In this document: in pieces, positions 32,271-40,605 of the stretch | How the letters are laid out: the number at the start of each line of letters is the position of its first letter | Numbering within the stretch: position 1 is the first letter of the stretch | Assembly: GCA_016281125.1 (NCBI GenBank) | Contig: JAEEIA010000042.1 | Coordinates: 1-42,334 of the forward strand | Source: Oscillospiraceae bacterium | GTDB taxonomy: Bacteria; Bacillota; Clostridia; Oscillospirales; Ruminococcaceae | Length of the DNA: 42,334 nucleotides | Reading direction: 5' to 3' | The notes under the pieces: model-generated | What the model saw: only the letters and a program-made list of their open reading frames with translations | Databases searched by the model: none | Told to the model about the DNA's origin: nothing | Made by a program: the position numbers and the translations under genes

Positions 32271-32990
32271 ATGAAAAAAATCATGGTCGCAGCAATCATT
32301 CCATTTACACTTCTGCTTACGTCCTGCGGAGAGAAGAAAATCAATCCGAATGACTATCTCACGATTGTCTATGACGGGGCATCCGGCAATGCGACCGCAG
32401 TCGCTTCTTTGGATGCAAACAAGATGGTTACGGACTATCCTGATGCCTTCCGGCTTGGGAAAGACTATAAGCAAAGCGATCTGAACAAGGTTGTGAATGC
32501 GATCAATCAATCCGCACTAGGCACTCTGAGCAAAACCGAAGGTATCAGTAACGGCGACGAGATCAGTTTCTCTTGGGACAAGAACGCTCTGTCAACGCTG
32601 GAAGGAAGCTACAAGATCAAGTGGTCTGGATATAAGGATGTGACGGAAACAGCTTCCGGCATTCCGGAACTTGAAAAGCTCAATCCTTTTGACTACTATG
32701 ATATTTCTTTTCAAGGAACAGCACAAAAAATGACATTGAGCCAAGATACATCCAAATTTATGGAACTTCCTCTCGACAGCGATATTCGTGAAAAAAGCGT
32801 TATGTGCTATTACCCTAGTTTTCAAATAGTAGATTATCAGTCCGATTACAAAAAAGGCGATACTATTACGGTTCGCTTTATTATAATGGATCGAGGTTTG
32901 AATAAGCCTTCGGATGAAGATCCTATTGAACTCTGTAAACAGTCTGGTTATCTGATTACCCAAACCGAAAAGGAATACACAGTAGAATAA
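32271..32990 (+). CDS. Putative lipoprotein
   Basis: This 239-residue protein has a lipoprotein signal (MKKIMVAAIIPFTLLLTSCG; lipobox LTSC, Cys19), so it is exported and anchored to the membrane. The mature part has repeated strand blocks (YLTIVYDGASGNATAVASLD, DEISFSWDK, YKIKWSGYKDV, YYDISFQGTAQKM, DTITVRFIIMDRG) that look like two Ig-like or beta-sandwich units. AGGAGGT precedes the ATG and a strong terminator follows the stop. It is common for Clostridia to carry such lipoproteins on elements. The function is unknown. Confidence 0.8.
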   Translation: MKKIMVAAIIPFTLLLTSCGEKKINPNDYLTIVYDGASGNATAVASLDANKMVTDYPDAFRLGKDYKQSDLNKVVNAINQSALGTLSKTEGISNGDEISFSWDKNALSTLEGSYKIKWSGYKDVTETASGIPELEKLNPFDYYDISFQGTAQKMTLSQDTSKFMELPLDSDIREKSVMCYYPSFQIVDYQSDYKKGDTITVRFIIMDRGLNKPSDEDPIELCKQSGYLITQTEKEYTVE

Positions 32991-32995
32991 TAACC

Positions 32996-33023
32996 AAAGC
33001 CCATGAAATAATCATGGGCTTTT
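32996..33023 (+). terminator. Intrinsic terminator of the lipoprotein gene
   Basis: An eleven-base perfect stem (AAAGCCCATGA with its complement) has a five-base loop and runs into TTTT. A second, similar hairpin with AGCCCATGA arms lies at 33048-33080. Confidence 0.85.
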
Positions 33024-33111
33024 GCATACACTCAATTACATAGGAAAGCAGCCCATGATTCTTTCAGATTCGTGGGCTTTATTATTGGAAACATAAAGGA
33101 GGTTGATGAAC

Positions 33112-33713
33112 ATGCCAATGAGTGAGGACGTTGCCAGTGCTGCTGTATCAATGGCAGGAAAAACAGTTTCCGGCAGCGTGGACATGACGGCAAAGGTGCT
33201 TGATGCGCTGCTTCGGCTGCTGCGCGAAATGAATGAGGTTGCTGCAAAGCGAGCTGAAAGAAAAGATGCCAAAAAGCAGCAAAAGCAGCATTCAAAAGGT
33301 GTCGTGCAAAAAGATCTGATGCAAAGCCTGAAAATGAAAGGTAGGGTGTCGCTTCCGGATCTCCGCAAACATGCCGTCCAGACCGGAGATCAGATCGTAT
33401 ATTCCGATCAGGGACTATCAAAGGATGACGTTTCAATTTTATCGAAGAACGCAAAAGCAATGGGAATTCCCGTTGCTTTTTCTCGTGCTGCCGATAAAAC
33501 AACGTATTATCCTTGCGTCAGCTCCGCAGACTCACAGATGTTCAGTTTGGTGCGAATGAGTATGACTTCGCAGAGATCAAGAAGGCTGTCGAAACTGACT
33601 GCAAGAGCAAGGTCAAGGGCAAGATCAAGAGCATCGAAATCTACATCAAGCCGGAGGACAAGGCTGTTTACTATGTTGTCAACGGCGACTTCTCCGATAA
33701 GATCAACCTTTGA
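33112..33713 (+). pseudogene. PcfB-like (DUF3801-type) gene fused out of frame to a DUF6465-type gene
   Basis: The first part (33112 to about 33540) encodes a PcfB-like conjugation accessory protein: MPMSEDVASAAVSMAGKTVS, ALLRLLREMNEVAAKR, then VQKDLMQSLKM and SILSKNAKAMGIPVAFSRA. From about 33537, in the next frame, the sequence reads DVQFGANEYDFAEIKKAVET and ends YIKPEDKAVYYVVNGDFSD, the typical C-terminus of DUF6465 proteins. The original frame continues as an Arg/Ser-rich stretch to 33726. A deletion or frameshift has joined two element genes. RBS AAAGGAGGT supports the start at 33112. Confidence 0.65.
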
Positions 33714-33773
33714 TTTTTCTGATTAACCAAATGAAGTGCTTACAATACTATATGAGAGTTATGGAGGAATATC

Positions 33774-33944
33774 ATGTACGAATATAAAGTAGAAACTTAT
33801 CGTTATGACCGTTATGACCAGTATGCTGAAATTGAAAAACAGATGAATATTCTCGGCAGAATAGGTTGGCATGTGGTAGCACAAAGCTATATTCCAAACT
33901 GTGGCGGACTTCTGTTGGTAACATATGAGAGAAGAATTCAATAA
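33774..33944 (+). CDS. Small DUF4177-like protein
   Basis: This 56-residue protein starts with YEYKVETYRY and contains LGRIGWHVVAQSYI, which fits the small DUF4177 pattern (YKV..., L..LG..GW..V). GGAGGAAT precedes the ATG and a terminator follows. Such proteins are common and of unknown role. The short length keeps confidence moderate. Confidence 0.6.
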   Translation: MYEYKVETYRYDRYDQYAEIEKQMNILGRIGWHVVAQSYIPNCGGLLLVTYERRIQ

Positions 33945-33974
33945 TAGTTATGGTTCGTTGGGCGCGGTAACACT

Positions 33975-34009
33975 AGAGGGAACGGGTGAGAATCTTGCTC
34001 CCTCTTTTT
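33975..34009 (+). terminator. Intrinsic terminator after the DUF4177-like gene
   Basis: AGAGGGA (33975-33981) pairs with TCCCTCT (33999-34005) and the hairpin is followed by five T residues. Confidence 0.75.
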
Positions 34010-34184
34010 CTTTTCAGCAAAGCATCCTTTCTCCGGACAGCTCTTTATTGGCATTGCAATAGTATCAGAATGTGATAGGATTATCACATTTCGACTCACG
34101 GTGCTTTCACATTCAGTCGTGTTTTTTCATTTTCATCTGCCTGAATTTTCACAAACTGCTTGTTTGCTTTTCATATTGCCGCGC

Positions 34185-34258
34185 TATAATAAAGCCATAC
34201 AAACGAACCGGTAATCCCGATTCGGGACAGGAAAGGAGTCTTGCCGATGAATCACTAG
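34185..34258 (+). pseudogene. Gene start remnant: promoter, ribosome site and a three-codon frame
   Basis: A TATAAT box (34185-34190), a TCCCGATTCGGGA dyad (34214-34226) and a strong AAAGGAG precede an ATG at 34247 that meets TAG after two more codons. No coding continuation is seen in any frame. It looks like the upstream end of a deleted gene, or a leader peptide. The gap 33945-34487 holds no other gene. Confidence 0.4.
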
Positions 34259-34370
34259 CTTCGATTATTACGAGTAAAGTGCTGAACAGTACGCGGCATT
34301 TTACCTTGCAATTTCTTTATGACTTCTTGAATCCCCCTTTTTAATCCCCCTCTCTATTATCATATTTCAG

Positions 34371-34406
34371 CCCGAAAGTCAATTTTGCTTTCGGGTGTTT
34401 TGTTTT
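34371..34406 (+). terminator. Intrinsic terminator
   Basis: CCCGAAAG (34371-34378) pairs perfectly with CTTTCGGG (34388-34395) and is followed by a T-rich tail. It is probably the surviving terminator of the deleted gene whose start remains at 34247. Confidence 0.8.
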
Positions 34407-34417
34407 ATGCGACTCTA

Positions 34418-34446
34418 TTGACAAAGCTGCTCTATTGTGGTATAAT
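34418..34446 (+). promoter_or_regulatory. Consensus sigma-70 promoter of the SRAP gene
   Basis: TTGACA and TATAAT are separated by exactly 17 bases, about 35 bp upstream of the ribosome site GGAGGTG. Confidence 0.85.
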
Positions 34447-34487
34447 CAAAAGAGAATATATGTTCGCTTAGATCGGAGGTGACTGTC

Positions 34488-35186
34488 ATGTGTACTTGGT
34501 TCTATGCTGATTCGCATTCCTTATCCTATTTCATATCAAAAGCGCAGCAGCTGCCGCTTACAGACGAAATGATGAGGAAGCTCGGAAAGAATATGGCTAT
34601 GTCCGGTAATATCCGTCCAACTGACACGGCTGCGGTGCTTGCGCCGAATAAGCAGGGAAACATGGCGGTATTTCCTATGGTGTGGGGATTCACGCACGAA
34701 GCCACGCCCAAGCCAATTATCAACTGCCGCATCGAAACTGCCGACCAGAAGGCGCTATAGAAGGATTCTTGGTTCAGACGGCGGTGTATTATCCCTGCTT
34801 CATGGTATTATGAATGGGGCATCCCGCCCTCCGAAGTCGGTTTTCGGTATGCAAATGAGCAGCGCAGCATCAAGAAGGAAAAGTATGCGATCCAGCCGGA
34901 AGGGGCAGAAATCACCTATCTTGCCGGTCTGTACCGCTTTGAGGAGCATCGGGGGATGCAAGTACCGATGTTTGCTGTGCTGACAAGGGAAGCGGTTGCT
35001 CCTGTCAGGACAATTCATGATCGTATGCCATTGATACTTGGTAAAGAAAACCTGAACGACTGGATTCGCCCTGATGGTGATCCTCATAGTATCGCCGAAT
35101 GTGCTTTGACAAATATGGTGATGGAGAAGGATATCCCGCTGCCAGTGCCTGCATTTATGCAGATAGGGAATGAGCTTGCACAGTGA
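34488..35186 (+). pseudogene. SRAP/HMCES-type (YedK-like) gene with one in-frame amber codon
   Basis: If the TAG at 34758-34760 (codon 91) were sense, the gene would encode 232 residues of a SRAP protein, which crosslinks abasic sites in single-stranded DNA. The ATG at 34488 gives the obligatory Cys2 (MCTWF). The other family residues are present: Asn in INCRIE (about 83-88), Glu in WYYEWG (about 105-110) and His in HDRMP. The frame continues unchanged after the TAG. A perfect promoter, ribosome site and strong terminator remain. So this is either a very recent pseudogene, an assembly error, or read-through. Confidence 0.85.
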
Positions 35187-35205
35187 ACGCAGTCGACAAT
35201 TATTC

Positions 35206-35243
35206 AGGGAACACTTCAGTTTGAAGTGTTCCCTGTTCTTTTT
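35206..35243 (+). terminator. Intrinsic terminator of the SRAP gene
   Basis: A 13-base perfect stem (35206-35218 with 35222-35234), a three-base loop and a T-rich tail lie 20 bp after the SRAP stop. Confidence 0.9.
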
Positions 35244-35283
35244 ATTTGTAATTGTAAAGATCGGAATAACACGAATATATACA

Positions 35284-35314
35284 GAAAACGCCGCCGCAGG
35301 CACTCTGCGGCGGC
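35284..35314 (-). terminator. Intrinsic terminator of the dockerin/peptidase gene
   Basis: GCCGCCGCAG (35290-35299) pairs with CTGCGGCGGC (35305-35314) and on the minus strand leads into TTTT. It lies 33 bp past the stop of the convergent gene. Confidence 0.85.
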
Positions 35315-35346
35315 ATTATTATAGATGCTGTTTTTATGCGGTTGAC

Positions 35347-37602
35347 TTAGTTGTTGTCATACACAACCGGTGTCTGAATAAGGTCTTCATAAGAGTAATA
35401 GGTCACCATGACCGTCTCTGTATTGCGGCCAACCTCAAACCAAATGCAACCGTTATCGAAGTTGTACCCTACTTTTCCGCTGCGGTTGTAGCCCCACTGA
35501 TCGCCATAGGAGCGCTCATTGTTCTGGATCTTTGTTGCCTGTTCGACCTCGGCAAGAGACTTGGTGATGTAAGGAACACCGAACACATTTTGAGTTGTAT
35601 TCAACCCATATCCCGTGTCAAGATCGAGAGCCACGACATCAACCGGATCCTTATAAAACTGGCGGATTTTGTCTCCTTTGGTACGAGCACAGCAATAAGC
35701 AAAGTTAATGCTGATAACTTGCGGCTCCGGCTTTACATCTGTAGTCACTCTTCGAGTGTCACTGCCCTCAATCGGCGTTTTATCCCATTTGGAGGGTTCC
35801 GACCAAGATTCAGTGAAAGCGGTGATTACCTCTACAGAGCACGCCAGGCTCTCGCCGTTTACGTTAGCGGTTACTATAACCTTGCCGTCTTTCTGTGCGG
35901 TAACAAGTCCATTAGCCGAAACCGTTGCAATTGACGGATTTGAAGACTTCCACACAACATCTTCAGGGCTGATATAGGACGTCGAAAGTTGATAAGTCTT
36001 GCTCTCGCCTTGGGTATTCAGCTTGATCGAAGACTTGTTCATCGTAATGACGATGCTTTCATCAATCAGAATCTGCCTTTTCAGCAGTGTAAGATCAATT
36101 CCGTTCAATGCTCCGTCACCGTTGAAATCAGCAGCGTTCGGATCCGCGATTGTAACAGTACTATCTCCGAGCAAACATTTCGTGAGAAGATCAAGGTCGG
36201 TATAATTGACCTTATCATCTTCATTGAGATCTCCTCTCTGACTAACTCGAGTCCAGATAGCATATACCTTGATAGTCGTATCTTTGCTCAAGTCAGGACA
36301 CAAGTTCTTGGTGGTGAGGGATGTATCGTCTTGGTCAAATATGGTTGAAGACCCATCCTTTGAGAGACTCCATCCGACAAATGAGTAATGTTCGCGCTGG
36401 AGACCGAATGAGGATGCATTACGTAATCCGTTAACTGACCCTTTACCCAGTTCCCAGATGGTTGAGTATTGCTTTTTGCTGTCATTCTGGTAAATCAGGC
36501 TGTCGTTGTCAGCAACATAGTATGCGGAGTCTGTTGCTGTTCTGCCGCCGTTACTGTGGTATGTAATCGTCAGCTTGGGGGCAGGAGGAATAGGAGAAAT
36601 CAACCGGAACCGTTGAGAAAGGGTGTCGTTTCCCTCGCATACCTGTAAATTGTTACCTTTTTCTGCTTTTCCGTCTTGGACATCAAGAAAGAAACCGTTT
36701 CGTTTGGACTGAATCGAGTAACCAGTGTCTGTTTTCCTCACAGACCACTGCTGGGCACTCGACTGGTTCGATTCGTACATCCAAACATTCGTTCCAGAGC
36801 ATTGCTCACCGTTGTATACATCAAGGCACATTTCTCTGCCCTTCTCGGCACTCCGATACTGCGAGATCGTATAGAAGCCGTTGTTGTAAGTGAAGGCCCA
36901 TTGATCTTGTACATCGGGAAGTGTACCTGCGTCATAGGACCACAGAGCAACGTTCGCTGTCGAAGGAGCCGGAATATCAGATCCGGGGGCGGGGTCAACA
37001 AAGAGGGTGTCACCCAATGCCGAACCAATGCAATAGACACCGTCCGGAATTGTGCGGCCTGCTGCTTCAGATTCATTCATTTCGTGACCAATAGGTCTAT
37101 CCAGAGTCAATGATATGCCGCCATGAATACCCCATCCCCAGTATGTATAACCATGGTTTTCAACCGTACTAATCAGCATTTTCTGAATTTTGCTGCTGTA
37201 TGCATGGACTATATATCCATCTCCGACATACACACCAATATGACCGCTATGATGACCATTGCCGTCAATATAATCATATTTACAGCCTTCACTCGAAAAG
37301 AATACATCAGCTCCGATAGGAATATCTCTTGATGTAGATGTTAGATATTGTGTACCGTAGTTCCATGCACAACAAGCACTACTACGCGTCCCACCTAAAG
37401 CAGCAAAGCCATCGGCAACAAATGCCAGACACATATTGGAAGCATAGGATTCTCCGACTCTGTTGCTGAAATAATTAGCAATTTGCTCGGGCGTCAGTTC
37501 AACAGCAGCATGGGCAGTTTGTGTTTGAATTATATCAGGGCGATAAATCAAAATGCTGAATGCGAAAACTATCGCCGTGAATATGGAAATTATCTTTTTC
37601 AT
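35347..37602 (-). CDS. Secreted NlpC/CHAP-like cysteine peptidase with ricin-type lectin, dockerin and Big2 domains
   Basis: This 751-residue secreted protein has a signal peptide (1 to about 30) and a cysteine-hydrolase domain (about 35-165: Cys in SNMCLAFVADGF, His in GHIGVYVGDGYIVHAYS). A ricin-type beta-trefoil (about 185-345, with DQWAF, AQQWSV and SQRFRL repeats) and a Listeria-Bacteroides-type repeat (about 350-455) follow. Next come an internal dockerin (GDLNEDDKVNYTDLD and DFNGDGALNGIDLT), a Big2 Ig-like domain and an unrecognised C-terminal 150 residues. It may cleave peptidoglycan or proteins and bind sugars. AAAGGAG supports the ATG at 37602. It is convergent to SRAP and its AT-richer codons fit the element. 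Confidence 0.8.
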   Translation of the reverse strand: MKKIISIFTAIVFAFSILIYRPDIIQTQTAHAAVELTPEQIANYFSNRVGESYASNMCLAFVADGFAALGGTRSSACCAWNYGTQYLTSTSRDIPIGADVFFSSEGCKYDYIDGNGHHSGHIGVYVGDGYIVHAYSSKIQKMLISTVENHGYTYWGWGIHGGISLTLDRPIGHEMNESEAAGRTIPDGVYCIGSALGDTLFVDPAPGSDIPAPSTANVALWSYDAGTLPDVQDQWAFTYNNGFYTISQYRSAEKGREMCLDVYNGEQCSGTNVWMYESNQSSAQQWSVRKTDTGYSIQSKRNGFFLDVQDGKAEKGNNLQVCEGNDTLSQRFRLISPIPPAPKLTITYHSNGGRTATDSAYYVADNDSLIYQNDSKKQYSTIWELGKGSVNGLRNASSFGLQREHYSFVGWSLSKDGSSTIFDQDDTSLTTKNLCPDLSKDTTIKVYAIWTRVSQRGDLNEDDKVNYTDLDLLTKCLLGDSTVTIADPNAADFNGDGALNGIDLTLLKRQILIDESIVITMNKSSIKLNTQGESKTYQLSTSYISPEDVVWKSSNPSIATVSANGLVTAQKDGKVIVTANVNGESLACSVEVITAFTESWSEPSKWDKTPIEGSDTRRVTTDVKPEPQVISINFAYCCARTKGDKIRQFYKDPVDVVALDLDTGYGLNTTQNVFGVPYITKSLAEVEQATKIQNNERSYGDQWGYNRSGKVGYNFDNGCIWFEVGRNTETVMVTYYSYEDLIQTPVVYDNN

Positions 37603-37778
37603 AATACAATCTCCTTTTTCAGTGGTCAACTATAGGTGGTGGCAATCATAGAATCCGAGAAGGGGTTCGGGTACTATATAATTGCCTTCGGACTTATGTC
37701 ACTTAGGTGTTCTGTAATTAATCAATTGTCTGGCTTCTTGCTAGTCGTGGAATCGGCTTTTCTTTGATCGAATAGATT

Positions 37779-37919
37779 GTGACAGCAGCCGATTACTGCC
37801 TTTATAACGCCAAGCAGCTTGATTCGCATATGGAGAATATAAAGGCGGAGCAGGATTCTGATGTAGCACACGCTTTTTCTATTACTCGCTTGTATCACCT
37901 CTCTCTGATATACTCTTGA
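37779..37919 (+). pseudogene. Short gene remnant
   Basis: A 46-codon open stretch reads VTAADYCLYNAKQLDSH, then MENIKAEQDSDVAHAFSI. Its composition is protein-like and more GC-rich than its surroundings, but it has no ribosome site and is cut at both ends. It is probably the C-terminal scrap of a lost element gene. I do not recognise the family. Confidence 0.35.
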
Positions 37920-37944
37920 CCTTCGAAACAGTTTGTGCTATACT
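37916..37944 (+). promoter_or_regulatory. Promoter of the 38074 gene
   Basis: TTGACC and TATACT are separated by 17 bases, about 130 bp upstream of the start codon. Confidence 0.7.
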
Positions 37945-38073
37945 TAAAATACAGCATTAACTGCGCTGATTTTTGTAAGGTCATCCCTTACTGTCTAAAT
38001 TCTAGCAGATTTAGAAAAATAATGCTTTCGTAAAAATTGAGTGTTTTTTGAGTAGAAAATGGAGATTGATCTT

Positions 38074-40197
38074 ATGAGTGAATTAGTGTTTGCTACGATA
38101 GCAGAGGAAATATCTAAATCTTTACGCATTAGAAAAACTAAATCTGATCTGATCAATGAGTTGTATGATATTGTCACACTCCCTTTGGATCATAAAAAAA
38201 TACAACAGACTAATATTACGCCAGCGCAAGCTACTCGCATTTTTGATCGACATGAAGGCGTGAAAAAGTTAATTAGTAGCCATGCTTATGATCAAGAAGT
38301 TATTGAGAGTTTAGAAGAAAACATAGAGGACATGTTGCTCAATAAAATGATAGAGAGAAAGAAAAATATTTTTATTCAATGGCTCAAAGACACGATCATA
38401 GACGATTTATCGATTCCAAATGAAGAAAGAAATAGACTACTTTCATTTGCAGAAGCTGGTAATAATGGAATGTTTGTAGGATATTCTTTGTTATATGCTT
38501 TTACTGTAAATAATATCGTTGACTCAAATAAAGTGTTTGATGGATTTAAAAAGCGATTTGGAGAATTCTTATACGGTGATAAGAATAGAGCTCCAAGAGC
38601 TCAAAGAAAAACATGTTTAGAAATGGCGAAAACGCTTTCGTTGAGTGAAATTCGAAAATCATGTGCTAAACAAATAGCAGATGCACAAGAAAAGAAAAAA
38701 TCCTTGTTGAATGAGTGTATTAAAGAGTTTGAAGCAGTAAAACGGAAGATGCCAAAGGAATTAATGGCGAAGATAGAACAGTGTATACAGAACAAAGATA
38801 ACAGCCAAGCAATTATGCTGCTTGGCTGCTGGATGCAATTTCGTGAAAATATTGATCTGATTTCTTTCATATATACAGATGATGAAAAACAGAAACCTCA
38901 AAAAGAAGTTCCGGCAACGTTATTTGTACCCTCCACAAACAGTAATCCTTTCAATTCTGATAATGAGGCCGAGCGTTTTTGGAGGACAACAATGTCAAAG
39001 GAATTCTCTAGTTTCACTTCTAAAGTATTGATGATGTACTATGGAGATGCCTTTTTTACTACAGTTGTTGGAGAACAGTATCCTGCTTTGGGTATTGAAT
39101 GCATAGATTTACCTCGTGCTAAATCTATTAGGGACTATGACGTAATTTGTGATGTCCCGAATTCATCTTTGAGTAACTTTAATATCAGTGCGCATCGTGG
39201 ATACACACAGTATGACTGGTATTCTGAATATAGTAAAGTATTAGCGGAAAAAGTGCGCTTTCCCGATCGTCCAGGATATATGTTTGACAAAATACTAACT
39301 AATGAAAAAGGGCAACTTGAAAAAATAAGAGTTCATGTTGGTACATTTGCAGAAAACATATATTCTTCTCATGTCCTGGAGTATGAGATGTATCAAGTAT
39401 TTTTAGAATTCGGTGATAAAGAATTTTCTGACCCTTCAATTCGGCAAAAGATCAGAAACAGCTTGAAAGTTCGGAATCAGATACATAGCGGAATAGTTTT
39501 TGGAGATAATTCAAGTTATATTGATTGTATGAGAATGTCCCTTCTTCAAGGAAAAGGAAGGGAAGCACTGTTAGGTGTTCAGATGATTGTGATTATTTAT
39601 TCTGAACGTGCGAAACAATATGAAGTTAAGCTTATTCAGCGTTCTAGAAATGTTGCTATTAAGCCGGGGGTATTTCAGTTTATCCCGTCTGGTGGATTTG
39701 AGATTATTAATGACTCTGATGATTATGAGTATGATGATCTTGAACTGAAAGAAAACTTTTCTCCTGGATGCGCTATATTTCGAGAATACCTAGAGGAATT
39801 TTACAATCTGCCCGAATTTGACGGAAGTGGAACAGGGAGCTTAGAAGATAGACTGCTGAAAGATCCGAGGATTGTTGAAATAGAAGAAATGCTTACTAAT
39901 GGGGACGCGGAATTTCATTTTCTGGGAAGTGTGATTACTCTTGAAAATCTGAGACATGAGTTATCTTTTGCACTCGTAATACATGACAAGGAATATAATA
40001 ATAGGCAGTTTTTTGGCAATAACGAATCGAAAAAAGGACGTATTATTGGGGTGAATTTAACTAATTTTGAAAACAGCAAAACCATATGGGAGAATATTCA
40101 TACTCCGAGTGCAGCAATGTGGGCGCTTTTTAAACGATCATCGTTATATAATGAACTTCTTAATCGTATTAATGCAAAGCAGTGTTCCAAAATATAA
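38074..40197 (+). CDS. Large cytoplasmic protein with C-terminal Nudix-like region
   Basis: This 707-residue protein has no signal peptide or membrane segment. The first 300 residues are helical and highly charged. A middle block (about 305-420) has FWRTTMSKEFSSF and RDYDVICDVP, and the C-terminal third (about 520-650) has PGVFQFIPSGGFE followed, after an acidic insert, by IFREYLEEFYNLPEF. That matches the R-E-x-x-E-E helix of a Nudix box, but with Tyr in place of the usual Gly. Similar C-termini occur in some HTH regulators. It may sense or hydrolyse a nucleotide. The ATG at 38074 is chosen for GGAG nine bases upstream. Very AT-rich; an isolated cargo gene. Confidence 0.7.
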   Translation: MSELVFATIAEEISKSLRIRKTKSDLINELYDIVTLPLDHKKIQQTNITPAQATRIFDRHEGVKKLISSHAYDQEVIESLEENIEDMLLNKMIERKKNIFIQWLKDTIIDDLSIPNEERNRLLSFAEAGNNGMFVGYSLLYAFTVNNIVDSNKVFDGFKKRFGEFLYGDKNRAPRAQRKTCLEMAKTLSLSEIRKSCAKQIADAQEKKKSLLNECIKEFEAVKRKMPKELMAKIEQCIQNKDNSQAIMLLGCWMQFRENIDLISFIYTDDEKQKPQKEVPATLFVPSTNSNPFNSDNEAERFWRTTMSKEFSSFTSKVLMMYYGDAFFTTVVGEQYPALGIECIDLPRAKSIRDYDVICDVPNSSLSNFNISAHRGYTQYDWYSEYSKVLAEKVRFPDRPGYMFDKILTNEKGQLEKIRVHVGTFAENIYSSHVLEYEMYQVFLEFGDKEFSDPSIRQKIRNSLKVRNQIHSGIVFGDNSSYIDCMRMSLLQGKGREALLGVQMIVIIYSERAKQYEVKLIQRSRNVAIKPGVFQFIPSGGFEIINDSDDYEYDDLELKENFSPGCAIFREYLEEFYNLPEFDGSGTGSLEDRLLKDPRIVEIEEMLTNGDAEFHFLGSVITLENLRHELSFALVIHDKEYNNRQFFGNNESKKGRIIGVNLTNFENSKTIWENIHTPSAAMWALFKRSSLYNELLNRINAKQCSKI

Positions 40198-40334
40198 TAT
40201 TTAGTGGTTCCATAAACTTTGCATAATAGGGCGTATGATAATAACTCACATCCTAACTATTTATCTAACTGATATGAAATCTTATCATTACATCCCTGAA
40301 GAAGAAAAGAAAGAAGTCGAGCAGTAAGTGTGCT

Positions 40335-40438
40335 GATAGGGTACACCCTAACGACACATTCAAAATAGCTTGAAATGTGTGTCATATAAGTCCTGTTTTG
40401 CAATTAGGGATATGTCAAAACTCAAAGTATACCCTATC
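40335..40438. repeat. Nested inverted repeats
   Basis: GATAGGGTA (40335-40343) and TACCCTATC (40430-40438) flank an imperfect inner pair, GACACATTCAA with TTGAAATGTGT. This could be an operator pair, a recombination site or a structured RNA. Confidence 0.45.
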
Positions 40439-40462
40439 GGTATTTTCCTTTCAGAAATGTTA

Positions 40463-40491
40463 TTGTTTTATTCGATATAATCTGCTATACT
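40463..40491 (+). promoter_or_regulatory. Possible promoter of the 40606 gene
   Basis: TTGTTT and TATACT are separated by 17 bases, followed by ATATATAATA. The same ACTATATATAATA string precedes the integrase (27028-27040) and the serine recombinase. Confidence 0.5.
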
Positions 40492-40605
40492 ATATATAAT
40501 AGTGCTGTTGAAGCAGCGTTTGTTATAATGCCAATGGATAGTATGATGTAAAATAGCCTTTCGTGAAATCTTTATTGAATAATGGATGAATTATGGAGGT
40601 GGGTT

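Larger units (their letters stand above)
37603..38073. other. Intergenic region between divergent cargo genes
   Basis: No complete gene is seen. The region holds the leader of the minus-strand peptidase gene, a coding-like fragment at 37779-37919 and the promoter of the 38074 gene at 37916-37944. Confidence 0.6.
40198..40605. other. Gap with a short peptide frame, a nested dyad and a promoter
   Basis: The gap has no full gene. A 17-codon frame at 40274-40327 (MKSYHYIPEEEKKEVEQ) has protein-like composition and may be a gene scrap. It also contains a dyad at 40335-40438 and the promoter at 40463-40491. Confidence 0.5.

Noticed and set aside
34072-34344. 90-codon frame in the gap before the SRAP gene
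   Set aside because: No ribosome site, Cys/Phe-rich translation and it crosses a separate promoter and ribosome site in another frame.
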